64,000 nt of DNA from positions 3,660,501 through 3,724,500 of the forward strand of contig OY987244.1 of NCBI GenBank assembly GCA_963920765.1, in the 5' to 3' direction. The first letter of the stretch is position 1, and every line of letters starts with the position of its first letter. The notes beneath the pieces were generated by a model that was given only the letters and a program-made list of their open reading frames with translations, made no database searches and was not told the origin of the DNA. Positions 25,781-37,100 of this stretch are shown piece after piece. Made by a program: the position numbers and the translations under genes. The stretch comes from Ulota crispa. Its lineage: Eukaryota; Streptophyta; Bryopsida; Orthotrichales; Orthotrichaceae.

Positions 25781-26102
25781 GATAGAAGGCTCGAAAACCG
25801 ACCATCTAAGGGCTGAAACCGACTTTTGGGGAGGTAGAACTTCTTGAAATATTTTTCAGTAAAATTTGTTGGAAAGACAAGAAGAGCTGACATCCATTCC
25901 AAGTGTTTTCATATTTTATGGAGCTTTGTGAAATTAGTTATGAAATTTTGAAGTGGAAAGGTCATAGGTGCTCTAAAACCGCCCACCTCTCAAATGTTTG
26001 TCCCGTGTACATTGTTGAAAGGCTATGAATAAAATGTACCAACAGGGTACATTTGAGGAGGTGGGCGGGATTAGAGCATGGGCAGAATATGAGCAGACTA
26101 CC
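25781..26102. mobile_element. TTAA-type miniature element, GGTAAGAGGCTCG family (diverged copy)
   Basis: Homologous over its whole length to the copies at 36338-36661, 42290-42612 and 42617-42945. Shared internal blocks include TTTTGAAGTGGAAAGGTCAT and GAGGTGGGCGG. The termini are eroded (GATAGAAGGCTCG on the left, GCAGACTACC on the right) and the flanks are CTAA and TTAG. It lies in the last intron of the arabinofuranosidase pseudogene. Confidence 0.7.
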
Positions 26103-26567
26103 TTAGTGCCATTCTATTTTCAATTTTGTCTTTCAAGTACTAGAACTACGCAATTGTGTTTTAGAATGTTCACCTCCCGTACATAAGAACAAGATTAAAG
26201 ACATGATTGGTAAAAGGTTGATGTATGTTCTTGAATTGTTCTATTTGTAAGAAACCCTAAACAACATGTGCAAAAAAACTGAATGGGGGTTCATGCTCCT
26301 TTTATTTTCCATTTTTCAATGTGGATGATAAAAAATTATAATGGAATGTCGTGTTCCACTTTTTTTTTCCGTTTCTCAAAGTGGATGATTTTGGTTGAGC
26401 AGATAAGTCCCCAGGTGAGCAAGGCCCCAAATGCAGCACCCAACATGGAGCTTCACGTTCCTGCCTACTCCACTATTGCCATAGAATTAGGGTTATCTCC
26501 TGCCCTTGAATCACCTAAGATCATGCAAATGCCTCTTTTACCACTCGAAAATAAGGGTAGTCTGTAA

Positions 26568-28012
26568 TTCTATGCTAAGTTCAATCATTTATGTATTTCC
26601 AAAAAGTTATACGCAATACCAAGATTTAGATACTGTGTTAGCAAGATATGAATCTACGATTTTTACTTGTAGGATACTTGTCATAGTACAAATTGGAAGT
26701 TTTTAGGATTGTTCAATAGTGAGCAAAAGGAAGCAGGAGTTTTGAAGGCCAGTTGATTGTAAAATTTCTTCCAAGGTACAGAAGGTTGGTGTGTTAGTAA
26801 ACAATTTCCTTGATATTCATGGTGGTATACCTAGTTTGTACTAACATGTGCACCTAGTCTCATGGATTACTATTGGCACAGTAAAAGGACTTGCTTTGCA
26901 AATCATTGTTATAAAAACATAAAATGTTTGTATAAGAAAATATTTGATTATGAGTCATTTCAGGTATTCGTTTGATGTCCACCTCCTCTCATTGTCTTTG
27001 ATGTTGGTGAGAACCAAGCGATACCAATTCAATTCTAGCAAAGACCACCCAACCGTATATGGAAAAAAAGAGCAAAAGCTGAGTTGAGTTTCTCGCACTT
27101 CCATGGTTCAAAATTTTGATAATAATCTAGGTGGTTGGTTGAACTAAATCTTACTGCTTGATCAAAAGCCATAAGCAAAACATCTGCGTGGCTAATTTGT
27201 ATTATAAAGGACCAAGAGAAGAAAAAGCCAAGAGGGGAAAGCCAACATCGTAAAAGATTTCTTTCTTAAAGCCCCAATGTTTTGAGACTCTTACAGATAA
27301 CAACTCTTAATCCTAGGTTTAGGATGCTCCTTCAATAGTCTTAAAAATCACAAATTCGAAGGAAAAAAGCAAGTAAAGTTCGTGGTAAGGTCAAAATGAC
27401 TGCAAGGTCTTCGTGCTTGGGATTCAATCAAAAATTTACTGAAAAGGGATTCCCTAAAGTTTGATCTCAGATTGATTTTGTATTTTACTAGAGACGTTAG
27501 GATATCGTACTCTTTGGGGAGGAGTCTGTCACCTTCCATACTCTACAGAACGCCGGGTCATCTACATACTACTCCAGTCTCCATCTACACATCCAATGCA
27601 ATCATAAGAACAAGGAGTAACAACAACCTCTAGTTAGAATACAACACAAGCATTCACAAGATGCTGATCACAAACATTGAAACGACAAAAGAAGCGACTA
27701 AATAAACCCTACAACATCACATTCTATTGAGGCACAATTGAAGAAAAAAGACACCAAGTGGCCGACTTTACTGGCCGATTATACCGAGATGAGATAGGAT
27801 TATTTATACAAGAAGAATTCGCTTTGTCTACGTCGGTCAGGCCTAAGGGCATGATTCGTGAACAGAATTTTACCTGAGACAGTTCAAGATACGGTACACT
27901 TAAATTTTAAACAATAACTGAGAAGAGCAGTCCCTGGTGTTGAGAGAGTCTCTCATTGTTCATCCAGATCTCTACAAGAAAAATGCCGTGAAATAGGGAA
28001 CGGTCAATGTAT
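26568..28012. other. Intergenic DNA between pseudogene and acetate kinase
   Basis: No conserved coding signal. The part near 27900-28012 immediately follows the acetate kinase stop codon on the minus strand and probably includes its 3' untranslated region. Confidence 0.4.
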
Positions 28013-31000
28013 TCAACTGCCCCAAGGTTGGCTGCTGTTGTCCAGAGTCTGCTGATGTGCGTCCACAACTTGCAGGGTTTGCTGGGCGATGGAAAGCTCC
28101 TCGTCAGTTGGAATGACCAGGATCTGCACCTTTGAACCTTTCTTGTGAATTGCCTTGGCCTCTTTCGATTTCCCTTCCTCGTTTTGACCAGCATCTATCT
28201 CGATACCAAACCTCTGTAAGCCTTCGCAGATAAGTGCACGAGTCCGGCCGGATGCCTCCCCAACTCCTGCACTGAACACCAACGCGTCAACCTGTCCTTG
28301 CAGGTGGAAGAAATAAGCACCAAGGTATGTGCGGATTCGGTGAACGTAAACCTCAATAGTCAATTTATGCCTTGCACTACCAGCTTCAGCGGCATCCCAC
28401 ACACCCCTCATGTCTCTGTCCCCGCACAGCCCGAGTAAGCCACTTTTCTTGTTGAGCATGTCGGTGATCTGATCAACGCTCATGCCTTTCTCCGTTGCCA
28501 ACATCTGGATCATTGCAGGGTCAATATCACCTGATCGCGTTGCCATGACTAGTCCCTGCAGCGGAGTCACACCCATGGATGTGTCAATGGACTTCCCATT
28601 CTTAATTGCTGCCATACTTGCTCCCGCTCCGAGATGTAGAGCAATTATGTTCACGTCCTCAGTTGGCTTTCCAAGTATGTGAGCAGCACGACCTAGGAGG
28701 TACTGGTAGCTGGTTCCATGCATGCCGTATTTTCGTATGCCAAGCTCCTCGTAAAGCTTGTAGGGAATGGCGTAATGGTAAGCAGAAGGTGGTATGGTAG
28801 AGTGGAAAGCAGTGTCGAACACAGCAACTTGTGGACAGTCAAAAAGCGCTTCCGCCACACGAATTCCCTGCATAAACATTCCGCCGCAAATGGAAGGATG
28901 TCAAAATTAAAGAAGGAGGATCATACTGCATTTCAATACCACGACATGCAGCCACTTCGTAAAGCCAAAGCATTCCACTCAATTACATCTCAAAACAACT
29001 CTGCAGTCACAGTTCGGGAAATGACAAAAAAGAGGATGTATATCAGTACCTCGAGGTTTGGAGGATTGTGAAGAGGAGCAAGAGGTATGGCTTTTTCAAT
29101 AGCTTGTTTCACGGATTCAGTGACAAGTGAAGGTTGTGTCAAAAGCTCTCCTCCATGCACTACTCGGTGGCCCACAGCCGTGACGTTCTGACCACTGCCC
29201 ATCCCTAAATGAAGAAGCTCCAGTACCTTTTGAAGGCCCTGCTTGTGGTGCCTTATGTCGAGTCCCTGAAGTGTGCCAGATCAAAACAAACTTAAGAAAA
29301 GCTTGGAAGTGATGGTAGCAACAACTCGAGTTTCAAGTATTCGTTAACTTTAGGATTCTCCTTCTCGAACAAATACTGGGAGAAAGTATATAATTCTTGG
29401 GAAAATTTCATGGATACCCCTGAAGTTTGCAATAATTTCATAGATACCCTGCTTTTTCAGAAATTTCACAAATACCCCTAGACCAAAAAAAATCAAGCGT
29501 TTTTTGTTGTTGTGCATGCCATTTCCCTTCTCCCTTTGTGGACACACTAATTTTTTGTTATGCGTGCGCACAAAGGAAGAAGGGAAGTGGCATGCACAAC
29601 AACAAAAATACGCTTGAATTTTTTTGGTCTAGGGGTATTTGTGAAATTTCTGAAAAAGCAGGGGTATCTATGAATTTATTGCAAACTTCAGGGGTATCCA
29701 TGAAATTTTCCCATAATTCTTTAAGAAGTACCACTAAATAACATGAGAAGAAGTTTGCTAGTCGATGAGAAGCATTACAAGCCAATCAAGGAGCAAACTT
29801 AACTGAACCGAGGATACACCAAGAACAGTAGAAAAATAAAATTTAGTGAGTTTTCTTACTTGCAATTTCACATCCTGAGCTGTCTGCAAATTCTTGTGAG
29901 AGACGAAGCTTCTTTCGGTGCCGATTCCATCGACGATACCTTGAGAAATGCATGATGCTCCTTTTCCAATGTAGTAGAGAGCATACCTGCAAATGCACAT
30001 CCTCGTCATTAGTTCACAGATCGCGTGCAACAATTTTAAAATAAAAGACGAGTTGCTACAATGAACATTGCTGATAGATGGATACATGATCGCAGACAGG
30101 AGGCGGTAGAGAGCACATAATATACATAATGCTATGAGACTTCTGCAATTGTCTAAGGTAAACGTAAAAAAATGCTCATACAACTGCTGTTTTTAGACAA
30201 GCGAACATCTTGAAATAATAAAACAAGTTCTAGAAATGATTATAATTGACAATGAACTTCCAAAGAGACATTTCTATTTAAATTCAAGCAATAAGAGGTG
30301 TAAAACCTACAGAAGCACCATAAAACCACTTCTCTTTCCCAACGATGTCATAAGATCGTACAAAAGAGCTTCAAAATTGCAAAACCTACGATTCCACTCG
30401 CCTCATCTAATCCTTTTTAGAAGCGCACTACCATTTCCTTAACATATTATAATAATTGCCATAGCTACAAATTATAAAGCATGAAGTCAAATCCGATTCA
30501 GCCGATCAATCAACTCAATTCCAGCTACGCATTGACATTCAATTAACATCGACTCAGACACGATGTGGCTACCAACCACAACTAAGAAAATTAAACTTCT
30601 AGATGACTTCAAAGTCAAGATCCATGCATATCAACAATTCGCCAATAGGAGCATCCTTCTCAACAAAGAAGTACACATTGAAAGACCAGATTCTAATAGA
30701 AATTAAAGCTTTCTTCTATTCAACATTGTTGTCGCGGTACATACGCTCGTGATTTCGGGAACTAAAAGACTCCAGGGTTTAAATCAGAGCCGCTTCGATC
30801 CGACATAACCAGGGCACAAAATCCTGCAAATAATTACGCGATTTTGAGAGCGAAGAGGAAAAAGTATATGCTCCTGTTCGTTTCAAGCAACAGAGAAAGC
30901 TCCGCAAGATTGCGAGACACGAGCTAACTTTCTCGAATTTGCATCAAATCGGACGCAGTAAATTTCAAAGAAAAGGTTACGAAGAAAGAAGGATTCTGTG

Positions 31001-31188
31001 GAGATTTAAGTGAGCAATTGGAGGGAGTACTTGAGCGAGGAACTGCCGGCGTTGAGCACGAGCACAGACTTCCCCATTGTTGCAAATTCCCAGAGGGCGG
31101 AGTGCTGCCTGCGCTGTGACGAGAGAGACGATCCTAAACCCGGAGAAACGGGGCCTGTAGCCGTGCTCAAACACCGTGGGTTTCTCAT
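28013..31188 (-). CDS. ACK: Acetate kinase, four exons, with N-terminal extension
   Basis: Acetate kinase interconverts acetate plus ATP and acetyl phosphate plus ADP, usually paired with phosphotransacetylase. Exons (minus strand): 31188-31031, 29986-29860, 29265-29050, 28867-28013; phases join exactly to 451 aa. ASKHA-fold motifs are present: VLNAGSSSLK (Asn46), HRVVHGG (Arg129), VFDTAFH (Asp185), HGTS (His217), TRSGDIDP (Arg278) and IPTDEEL (Glu423/424), matching the catalytic residues of bacterial and archaeal enzymes. Starting at Met38 would give 414 aa, close to bacterial length. The 37-residue extension from 31188 is rich in Arg, Ser and Ala with no acidic residue before its end, so a mitochondrial or plastid transit peptide is likely but inferred. 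No phosphotransacetylase gene lies in the window. Intron 2 carries a Mutator-type miniature element. Seed plants lack this enzyme as far as I know; algae such as Chlamydomonas have it. Confidence 0.93.
29399..29712. mobile_element. Mutator-type foldback miniature element in acetate kinase intron 2
   Basis: Begins GGGAAAATTTCATGG and ends CCATGAAATTTTCCC; the two arms are near-complementary over about 140 bp, including the inner blocks GCATGCCA and GGCATGC. It is flanked by the identical 9-bp repeat ATAATTCTT (29390-29398 and 29713-29721), the length expected for Mutator-like transposition. The perfect duplication suggests a fairly recent insertion. A second copy is at 47438-47764. Confidence 0.88.
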
Positions 31189-31311
31189 CCGTTAGTCGTT
31201 GGGGAGAATTTTCATCCATCCAACTCGAACTAATCAACTCTGAAAAACATCATTACCCCAGCATGCATACCTTTGTAAGGGTAGTCTGCTCATAAACCGT
31301 CCACGCATTAA

Positions 31312-31605
31312 CCCCTGAGGTAGGAGCACCCATAAGTGTCAAACTAAGGATTTTCAACATGATGAGTATCAATAAACAGCTAGTAAATTGTTGGACCCTG
31401 AAAGGAGGATAGGGCTTAAAATATACGATGCCGTATAATTGGAAGTTTTAGTTTGGGATCTCAAGTAGCTCACTAGAGCTGCATTGATCTATTCTCCAAT
31501 TTCTTTATTGATCTCAAATGTAGTAGAGGTGTGGATCCATTCCAAATACAAGAAAAACACCCCCATATTGTATTGGTTATAGCAGCACGCTCCGTCCTTT
31601 AGGGG
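31312..31605. mobile_element. Composite TTAA-flanked element remnant
   Basis: Flanked by TTAA at 31308-31311 and 31606-31609. The right end (CGTCCTTTAGGGG) and the adjoining 200 bp match the element at 61530-61761 in reverse orientation (AGTTTGGGATCTC, CTCACTAGA). The left part, about 31318-31395, is a fragment of the GGTAGGAGCACCC family. It therefore looks like one miniature element with a piece of another at or replacing its left end. Confidence 0.6.
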
Positions 31606-31609
31606 TTAA

Positions 31610-34106
31610 AATTTTTGGAGTTTTGAAGATTCTATAGACAATTATGTTTGTTTGCTCACTATGAATAAAAATAAATATGTTTCCTTTCAAAGAACTTTTG
31701 CATGCAATGATACATTCTTTCAAAATTGAAAAAAATAATTGCTTTAAAAATATTTTTTATTTAAACTTAAAAGGATAAGTTACTCCAAAAAAAATTTCTT
31801 TAAAATTAAAAATGAATACAATGTATTTCATACCACTTCTCATTTGCAGCACAATATAGAACATTTTGTTTTAAAAGATCAAATTCAAGCCTTAGTTTTT
31901 TTCACCATGTTTTGTTTTAAAACTACTATAGTTTTATTTTAGGAGACAAATACCATTTTCTTGATTTGTATCAAACTTCAATATAAAAGCCATAAACTAA
32001 GTGTATTAAACATGTTTCACAACATGTGTTATTAAATATTGTTTTAGTGAACAAAATCCATAATCTAATTTTGGTTTTCAATTTTTCTTGATCCTAAAGC
32101 ATTATAATTGTTACCATGGCAAATGATGATGGGTATTGTTGATACTTTGATAAAAAATTATGATGATGCTTTTATAGAAACTTATGATGGTGCTCTGATA
32201 AAAATCAATGAACAACTAGCTTTGTTGTAGCCTTTTTTTTTCTTGTACTCTTAGCCATCTTTTTAAGATTGTCTCTCACCATCTCCATTCATAACAACCT
32301 AGTTTCTTGTTGCTCCTTCATTGTCTTTAACATTGTGGACTTACAAGATAAATTAAAGCAAGTGGTGAATGACAAGTACATATTGTCAAACCACTTTAAT
32401 ATAGGTGGAAGGAAACAAGCACTCATTCCAATTCAAACCTCCACATGGATTGCTCTCCTAAAGCAATTTTGTGTTATGTTATTGCTTACCCACATATTGT
32501 ACATCTAATCACATTCTCTTTTTACCGTTACAAATGAGTAATTTCTTTACCATCACTAAATGTGAAAATATAAAATCTTGAAAAGAACAACACTTCTTGA
32601 CAAGTAGTGTTCATGTTGACATTTGACATTGTAACATCAATGAAGTTGTTGCCATTTAGTGCATGACAAGGTCCAAGAACATTTGAGATTTTTCAATTCA
32701 TTTCCATAAATTCCCATACCAAACCGGTTTATCAAGGAACTATTTTCATTAATTTTGCTTCATACTATAAACGTTTTTAACTGGTTTTTAGCCAAAGTCT
32801 AAAAATTGCATACGATTTTTTCTCATTTCAATAATCTAACATTGAACTAGCATAGTATTGCAAACACTAAATTTCATAATTAATATATCAGTGATAACTT
32901 TCAATTAAAAAACGAATGATAATGCATGACACTTCCAACCACCTACATTGTCATGACAACAAACACTCAAGCACAACACGTACACCCATTATAGGTCTTA
33001 TCACTGATAATTCGCATGATGTAACACAAATTTATCGTGATACTGGAGCAAAATTGCAGTCACTTTCGGTTCCTCACTCTAAAAATTCTTGCTCATAGCC
33101 ATACGCGTATAAGTTTTGTTAAATCATTTTCTTAACTTAGCAGACGGGTAAGTGAATGACAAAACCAGTTATTACCGAGATATTTTGCCACCATAAAAGT
33201 TGCAAGATACACGGTGTATTAATAGTCACTTCGTAAACCCTCCTCATATATCAAAATAATAAAGCATAGTTCATTGCAGCAAACGTTTACCAACTAGTTG
33301 AAGACATGATTTCATAAATCAACACCGAGCCATTTCTGCAGGTTCCTAATAAAGAATAATTATGGTATTTTATACCAAGCGTATAGTTTCCTATTCACAT
33401 TAAGAATTCTGAAACCTTAATCCAGTTTGATCAAGTCAAACTTTGGATGCACAGACCATTCAGACTTGAGAGTGGCAAATGAAAGAAAACACCAAGAGGG
33501 TCGTAAATTGATATTTGAAACATCTAAATATTTTTTCCGAAGTGCTGAAGTTCTAAGTTCCAATTAGAACGAGCGTTTTACTTGATGAAACAAATAACGT
33601 TAGAAGTGAGAAAAAGAGGCTGGGTTGGAGTTCTATGCTGTCCGTATGAAACTCTACGTCCAAGTCTTTCTTCATTGAACACCAGTCTTCAAAAAGTGCT
33701 TCCAAGTAGGAATTTCGAGAGATACCAAAATTTAAGAGTTGAAAAGCAATTTGGAGCTTTTACTCCGAATTCCAACACTAAAAGCTTGGAGCTTACTGTA
33801 ACTCATGGTCTGCACTACCTCTCACAAATGCAAATCATGGTGACCACAATGGGCTTACATGCATTTTTACACAACATTTTACTAAAAATGCATATTCTCA
33901 CAAAGAAACTAAGTTTTTGAGGTGTCACTTCTAGTCCTGACGAAATCAACCGGCGTTGATCGTAATAAGCCCACATGAGCTGAAAAGAAAGTACAAAAAG
34001 TCTTAAACTCCGCCTTCTGAAAGCTTGGATTTTACTTACCATGAAGTTATGGTTTAGTTACATCCGTTGGTAGACACTGGCGAAGCTCCGGTTTTTCTCG
34101 ACCAGC
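31610..34106. other. AT-rich intergenic DNA between acetate kinase and sucrose synthase
   Basis: No conserved coding sequence seen on either strand. The last 60-100 bp before 34107 should contain the sucrose synthase 3' untranslated region (minus strand). Confidence 0.4.
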
Positions 34107-37100
34107 CTATACTTTCTTTTCTTGCTCTTTGAGATAAGACTTGTCATCACTTGCAACAGGCACTGTCTTTACCTGAAAATAAAATAAGAGAAAATGTACC
34201 GTATTGAGCTTGCGTACACAATTCAAAATGCTCTTTAACAGAAACCCTTTCAAAAAAAACCGGCAGTTGTATACCAAAAGTAAGACATATTTGGTTGATA
34301 TTAATATTTAAAAGCATTACGAAAAATGAAGTGTTACAATGGTACTATTTGCTTACCAATTCTCTGAATTTTAAGATGTAAAACATTTCGAGATACCGCC
34401 TAGTTTCACGCCTTCCTAGCTCGGACACGTACTTCCAGAAGCCATATACTCTTGAAAGAGTCAGCAACCGCTCGGCATAGATCTCCCACGTGTACCTTAA
34501 AAACAATTACGGAGGCAAATGTAAGCCAAGTAACAAGGATAGTTGTGGAACTGATATACAGTTTTAGTATAAAACAATGAAAAACACACACAACCAGACC
34601 CTCTGTAACATCAAATCTCTCAATAACACATCTTCTATTCTCTACACATAAATAATAAAATCCTAGCTATTCGACATACCCAGTTCAAACCTCACTCAAT
34701 ATTCTCACAATCATACTTGAACACGCTGTCATGCCACAAGAAGTTGCATAGAAATATGATAATAAGCAAAAGCATGCACAAATGTGGCTTAGTTTAGCAA
34801 AACTCCTACCGATTTTAGGAAAAGGGAGAGAACGGTCAAATGTTTTGCAGATTTAGCAGTGGTTTTAGACACTTTAGCTACTTACGAGAATCACTAACAA
34901 GAAGTTTCCGAAGGAAGAAGTTTTGACATACTTGGTACGAATCCGCTCGAGGCCCGCATCGGAGAACTCACTCCAATAATCATCCTCCTTGGTACACCTC
35001 TCAAAGAAATCCACCATAATCTTACTAGCACCATCACCATTATAAGGATCAATGTGAAATCCAGACTTCTCATTCTCGACAATCTCTTTAGGTCCTCCAT
35101 GACAGGTGGCAAACGTGGGTAACCCACACGTCATGGCCTCAATCACAGTCAAGCCAAAGCCTTCGTACAAAGCAGGCTGCACAAAAGCGCCATGGGAGTC
35201 GGCAATGCAACGGTAGAGTTCTCCGTTGAGAACTCGGTCTGTCTGTGCACAAATCCACCGAAACTCTCCGTTGAGATCGTGCTCCTTCATGAGGTTGTGC
35301 ATCTTGTCAATCTCCGCCATTTCTTCACGGTCCTTGGAGTTCTCCTTTTTTATGTTGCCTGCTACCACCACCAGGTTCACCAGCCCCCTGAGTTTTGAGT
35401 TTTTAGCAAACATCTCCACTAGGCCGCTGATGTTCTTCACTTGGTCAAGACGCGCCATTGAGAAAAGAATAGGTTTCTTCTTGTCCTTCAATGTTCCCCT
35501 GCACATGAAGATTTAAGCGCCCTTTATCAACAAACTTCTCTAATCGTTTAACACAGCTCCTACCAAAAAAACTACAAAGATTGTGAAAACAGAATGTTGA
35601 ATTTGAGAATTTAGAAAATTGAGCAGTGTTTTTAGCTTTTGTGAAGATCACTTGAGAGGGCTGCTGATCAACCAATGTATGAATAAAGCTGATAAGTTTA
35701 CCAAAAACCGACTTACTCAATATGAGGACTACATGAATGAAACACTTACTAACTAAACATTGGAGATTCGTGAGTCTAATTGGGGTCGTTGTGAGTGAAA
35801 TGTAAACTACAAGGACTACATGCAAAGTTCAAAGTAAACCATTCATTTTGAATAGTATAATGTCAACACAAGTTGAAGATACTTAAATAATTCAAAGATG
35901 CTTAGACATAAGTAATTCTCTTATACCTGACGTTAGAACTTAGAACAGTAAATAAAGAAACAAAATTGCTTGCAAATGAGAAACTTGCACTTTCTCTGTG
36001 ATTTGCTTAGGGTCGTACAAGACATTACTAATGAAAAAAAGCTTCAAAAAAAGTATGCTGGCAAATAAAAAACTTACACATGCTCCGCAGTTTGCTCAGG
36101 GTCATACAAGAGCTTGTTGATGCGTTCATGCAAATTCGTGAGACGTGCTTCCTTTTCCGAGTAGGGGAAGTATACAGTTGTGTCAGCACCAGGCGACACA
36201 ATGTTGAATTTTGGGTCAAACACGTCGATGCCGTTCACCACTCGGTACAGACCAGGTAGAGAAAATGCCACGTGGCTTTCATACTGCCCTACTGTGTCCA
36301 AACTGACATCCAACCCAATCAAATGCACAAGTATTAAGGTAAGAGGCTCGTAAACCGACCATCTAAGAGCTGAAACTGAATTTTGGGGAGGTGGAACTTC
36401 TTGATATATTTTTCAGTTAATTTTCCTTGAAAGACAAGAGGAATTGGCATCTAACTCAAGTTATTTTGTATTTTTCAGAGCAATGTGGAATTAGTGATGA
36501 AATTTTGAAGTGGAAAGGTCATAGGGCTCTAAAATGGTGCACCTCCTCAAATGTACATCCACTGCACATTACGGAAAGGCTATGAGTAAGCCATGTACTG
36601 GCGGAGATCATTTGGGGAGGTGAGCGGAATTAGTGCCCTAACGCAATTCGAGCCTCTTACCTTAATACATTACATCTCAGCTTCAAATTTTGCGCTTCTT
36701 CGCTAAGTGAGCACAAAACAGTATAAACTTTTCTTCCCTCATTCCACTATAATTACAACCTTTCAATAGTATATCCATTGTGCTTCTAACCTGGAAATCA
36801 AAACTGAAAAGAAAAAACGAGTTGCCCAACTTTGACGGCAAGTTTAACTTAAAGATCTTTTGATGAGAAATCACACTTATTGCAAACTTTCTCAAAGTAG
36901 GTTTTGAGGTCTACCTTCCAGCAATCTCTTGGTATGTACTGGTGATGATGAAGTCAGCTTGATTCATTGCAATTAAATCCGCAGTGAACTGGCAAGAGAA
37001 GTGATACTTTTCTTCAAACTTCTCCCAGTAGATGTCGGAATCTGGGTACTTCGTTTTCTCAAGGGCATGAGCTATGTTACACTGGATAAACCCACCAAAA

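Larger units (their letters stand above)
8884..26567 (+). pseudogene. Alpha-L-arabinofuranosidase (GH51), multi-lesion pseudogene
   Basis: Plant GH51 enzymes release terminal L-arabinose from arabinoxylan and pectic arabinan in the cell wall. Seventeen exons are found in order: 8884-8985, 9273-9327, 9970-10184, 12437-12555, 13044-13191, 13964-14033, 15063-15208, 15791-15839, 16612-16667, 18371-18515, 19313-19431, 19803-19874, 20583-20686, 22113-22169, 23679-23886, 25421-25563, 26403-26567. Phases match throughout, giving about 657 codons against about 680 in Arabidopsis. Family motifs are clear: LFGIFYE, EINHAGSGGLWAEL, GHFGDVWNYWSDDG, the acid/base Glu in VAIGNED and the nucleophile Glu in FVSEYAVTG. 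Lesions: acceptor AG to AA at 9271-9272; TGA at 10077-10079 where relatives have Arg; IRFPGG changed to FWFLG in exon 6; donor GT to TT at 19432; one base lost near 25534. No signal peptide or upstream ATG was found, so the 5' end may also be missing. The family call is very sure, and the pseudogene status nearly so. Confidence 0.9.
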
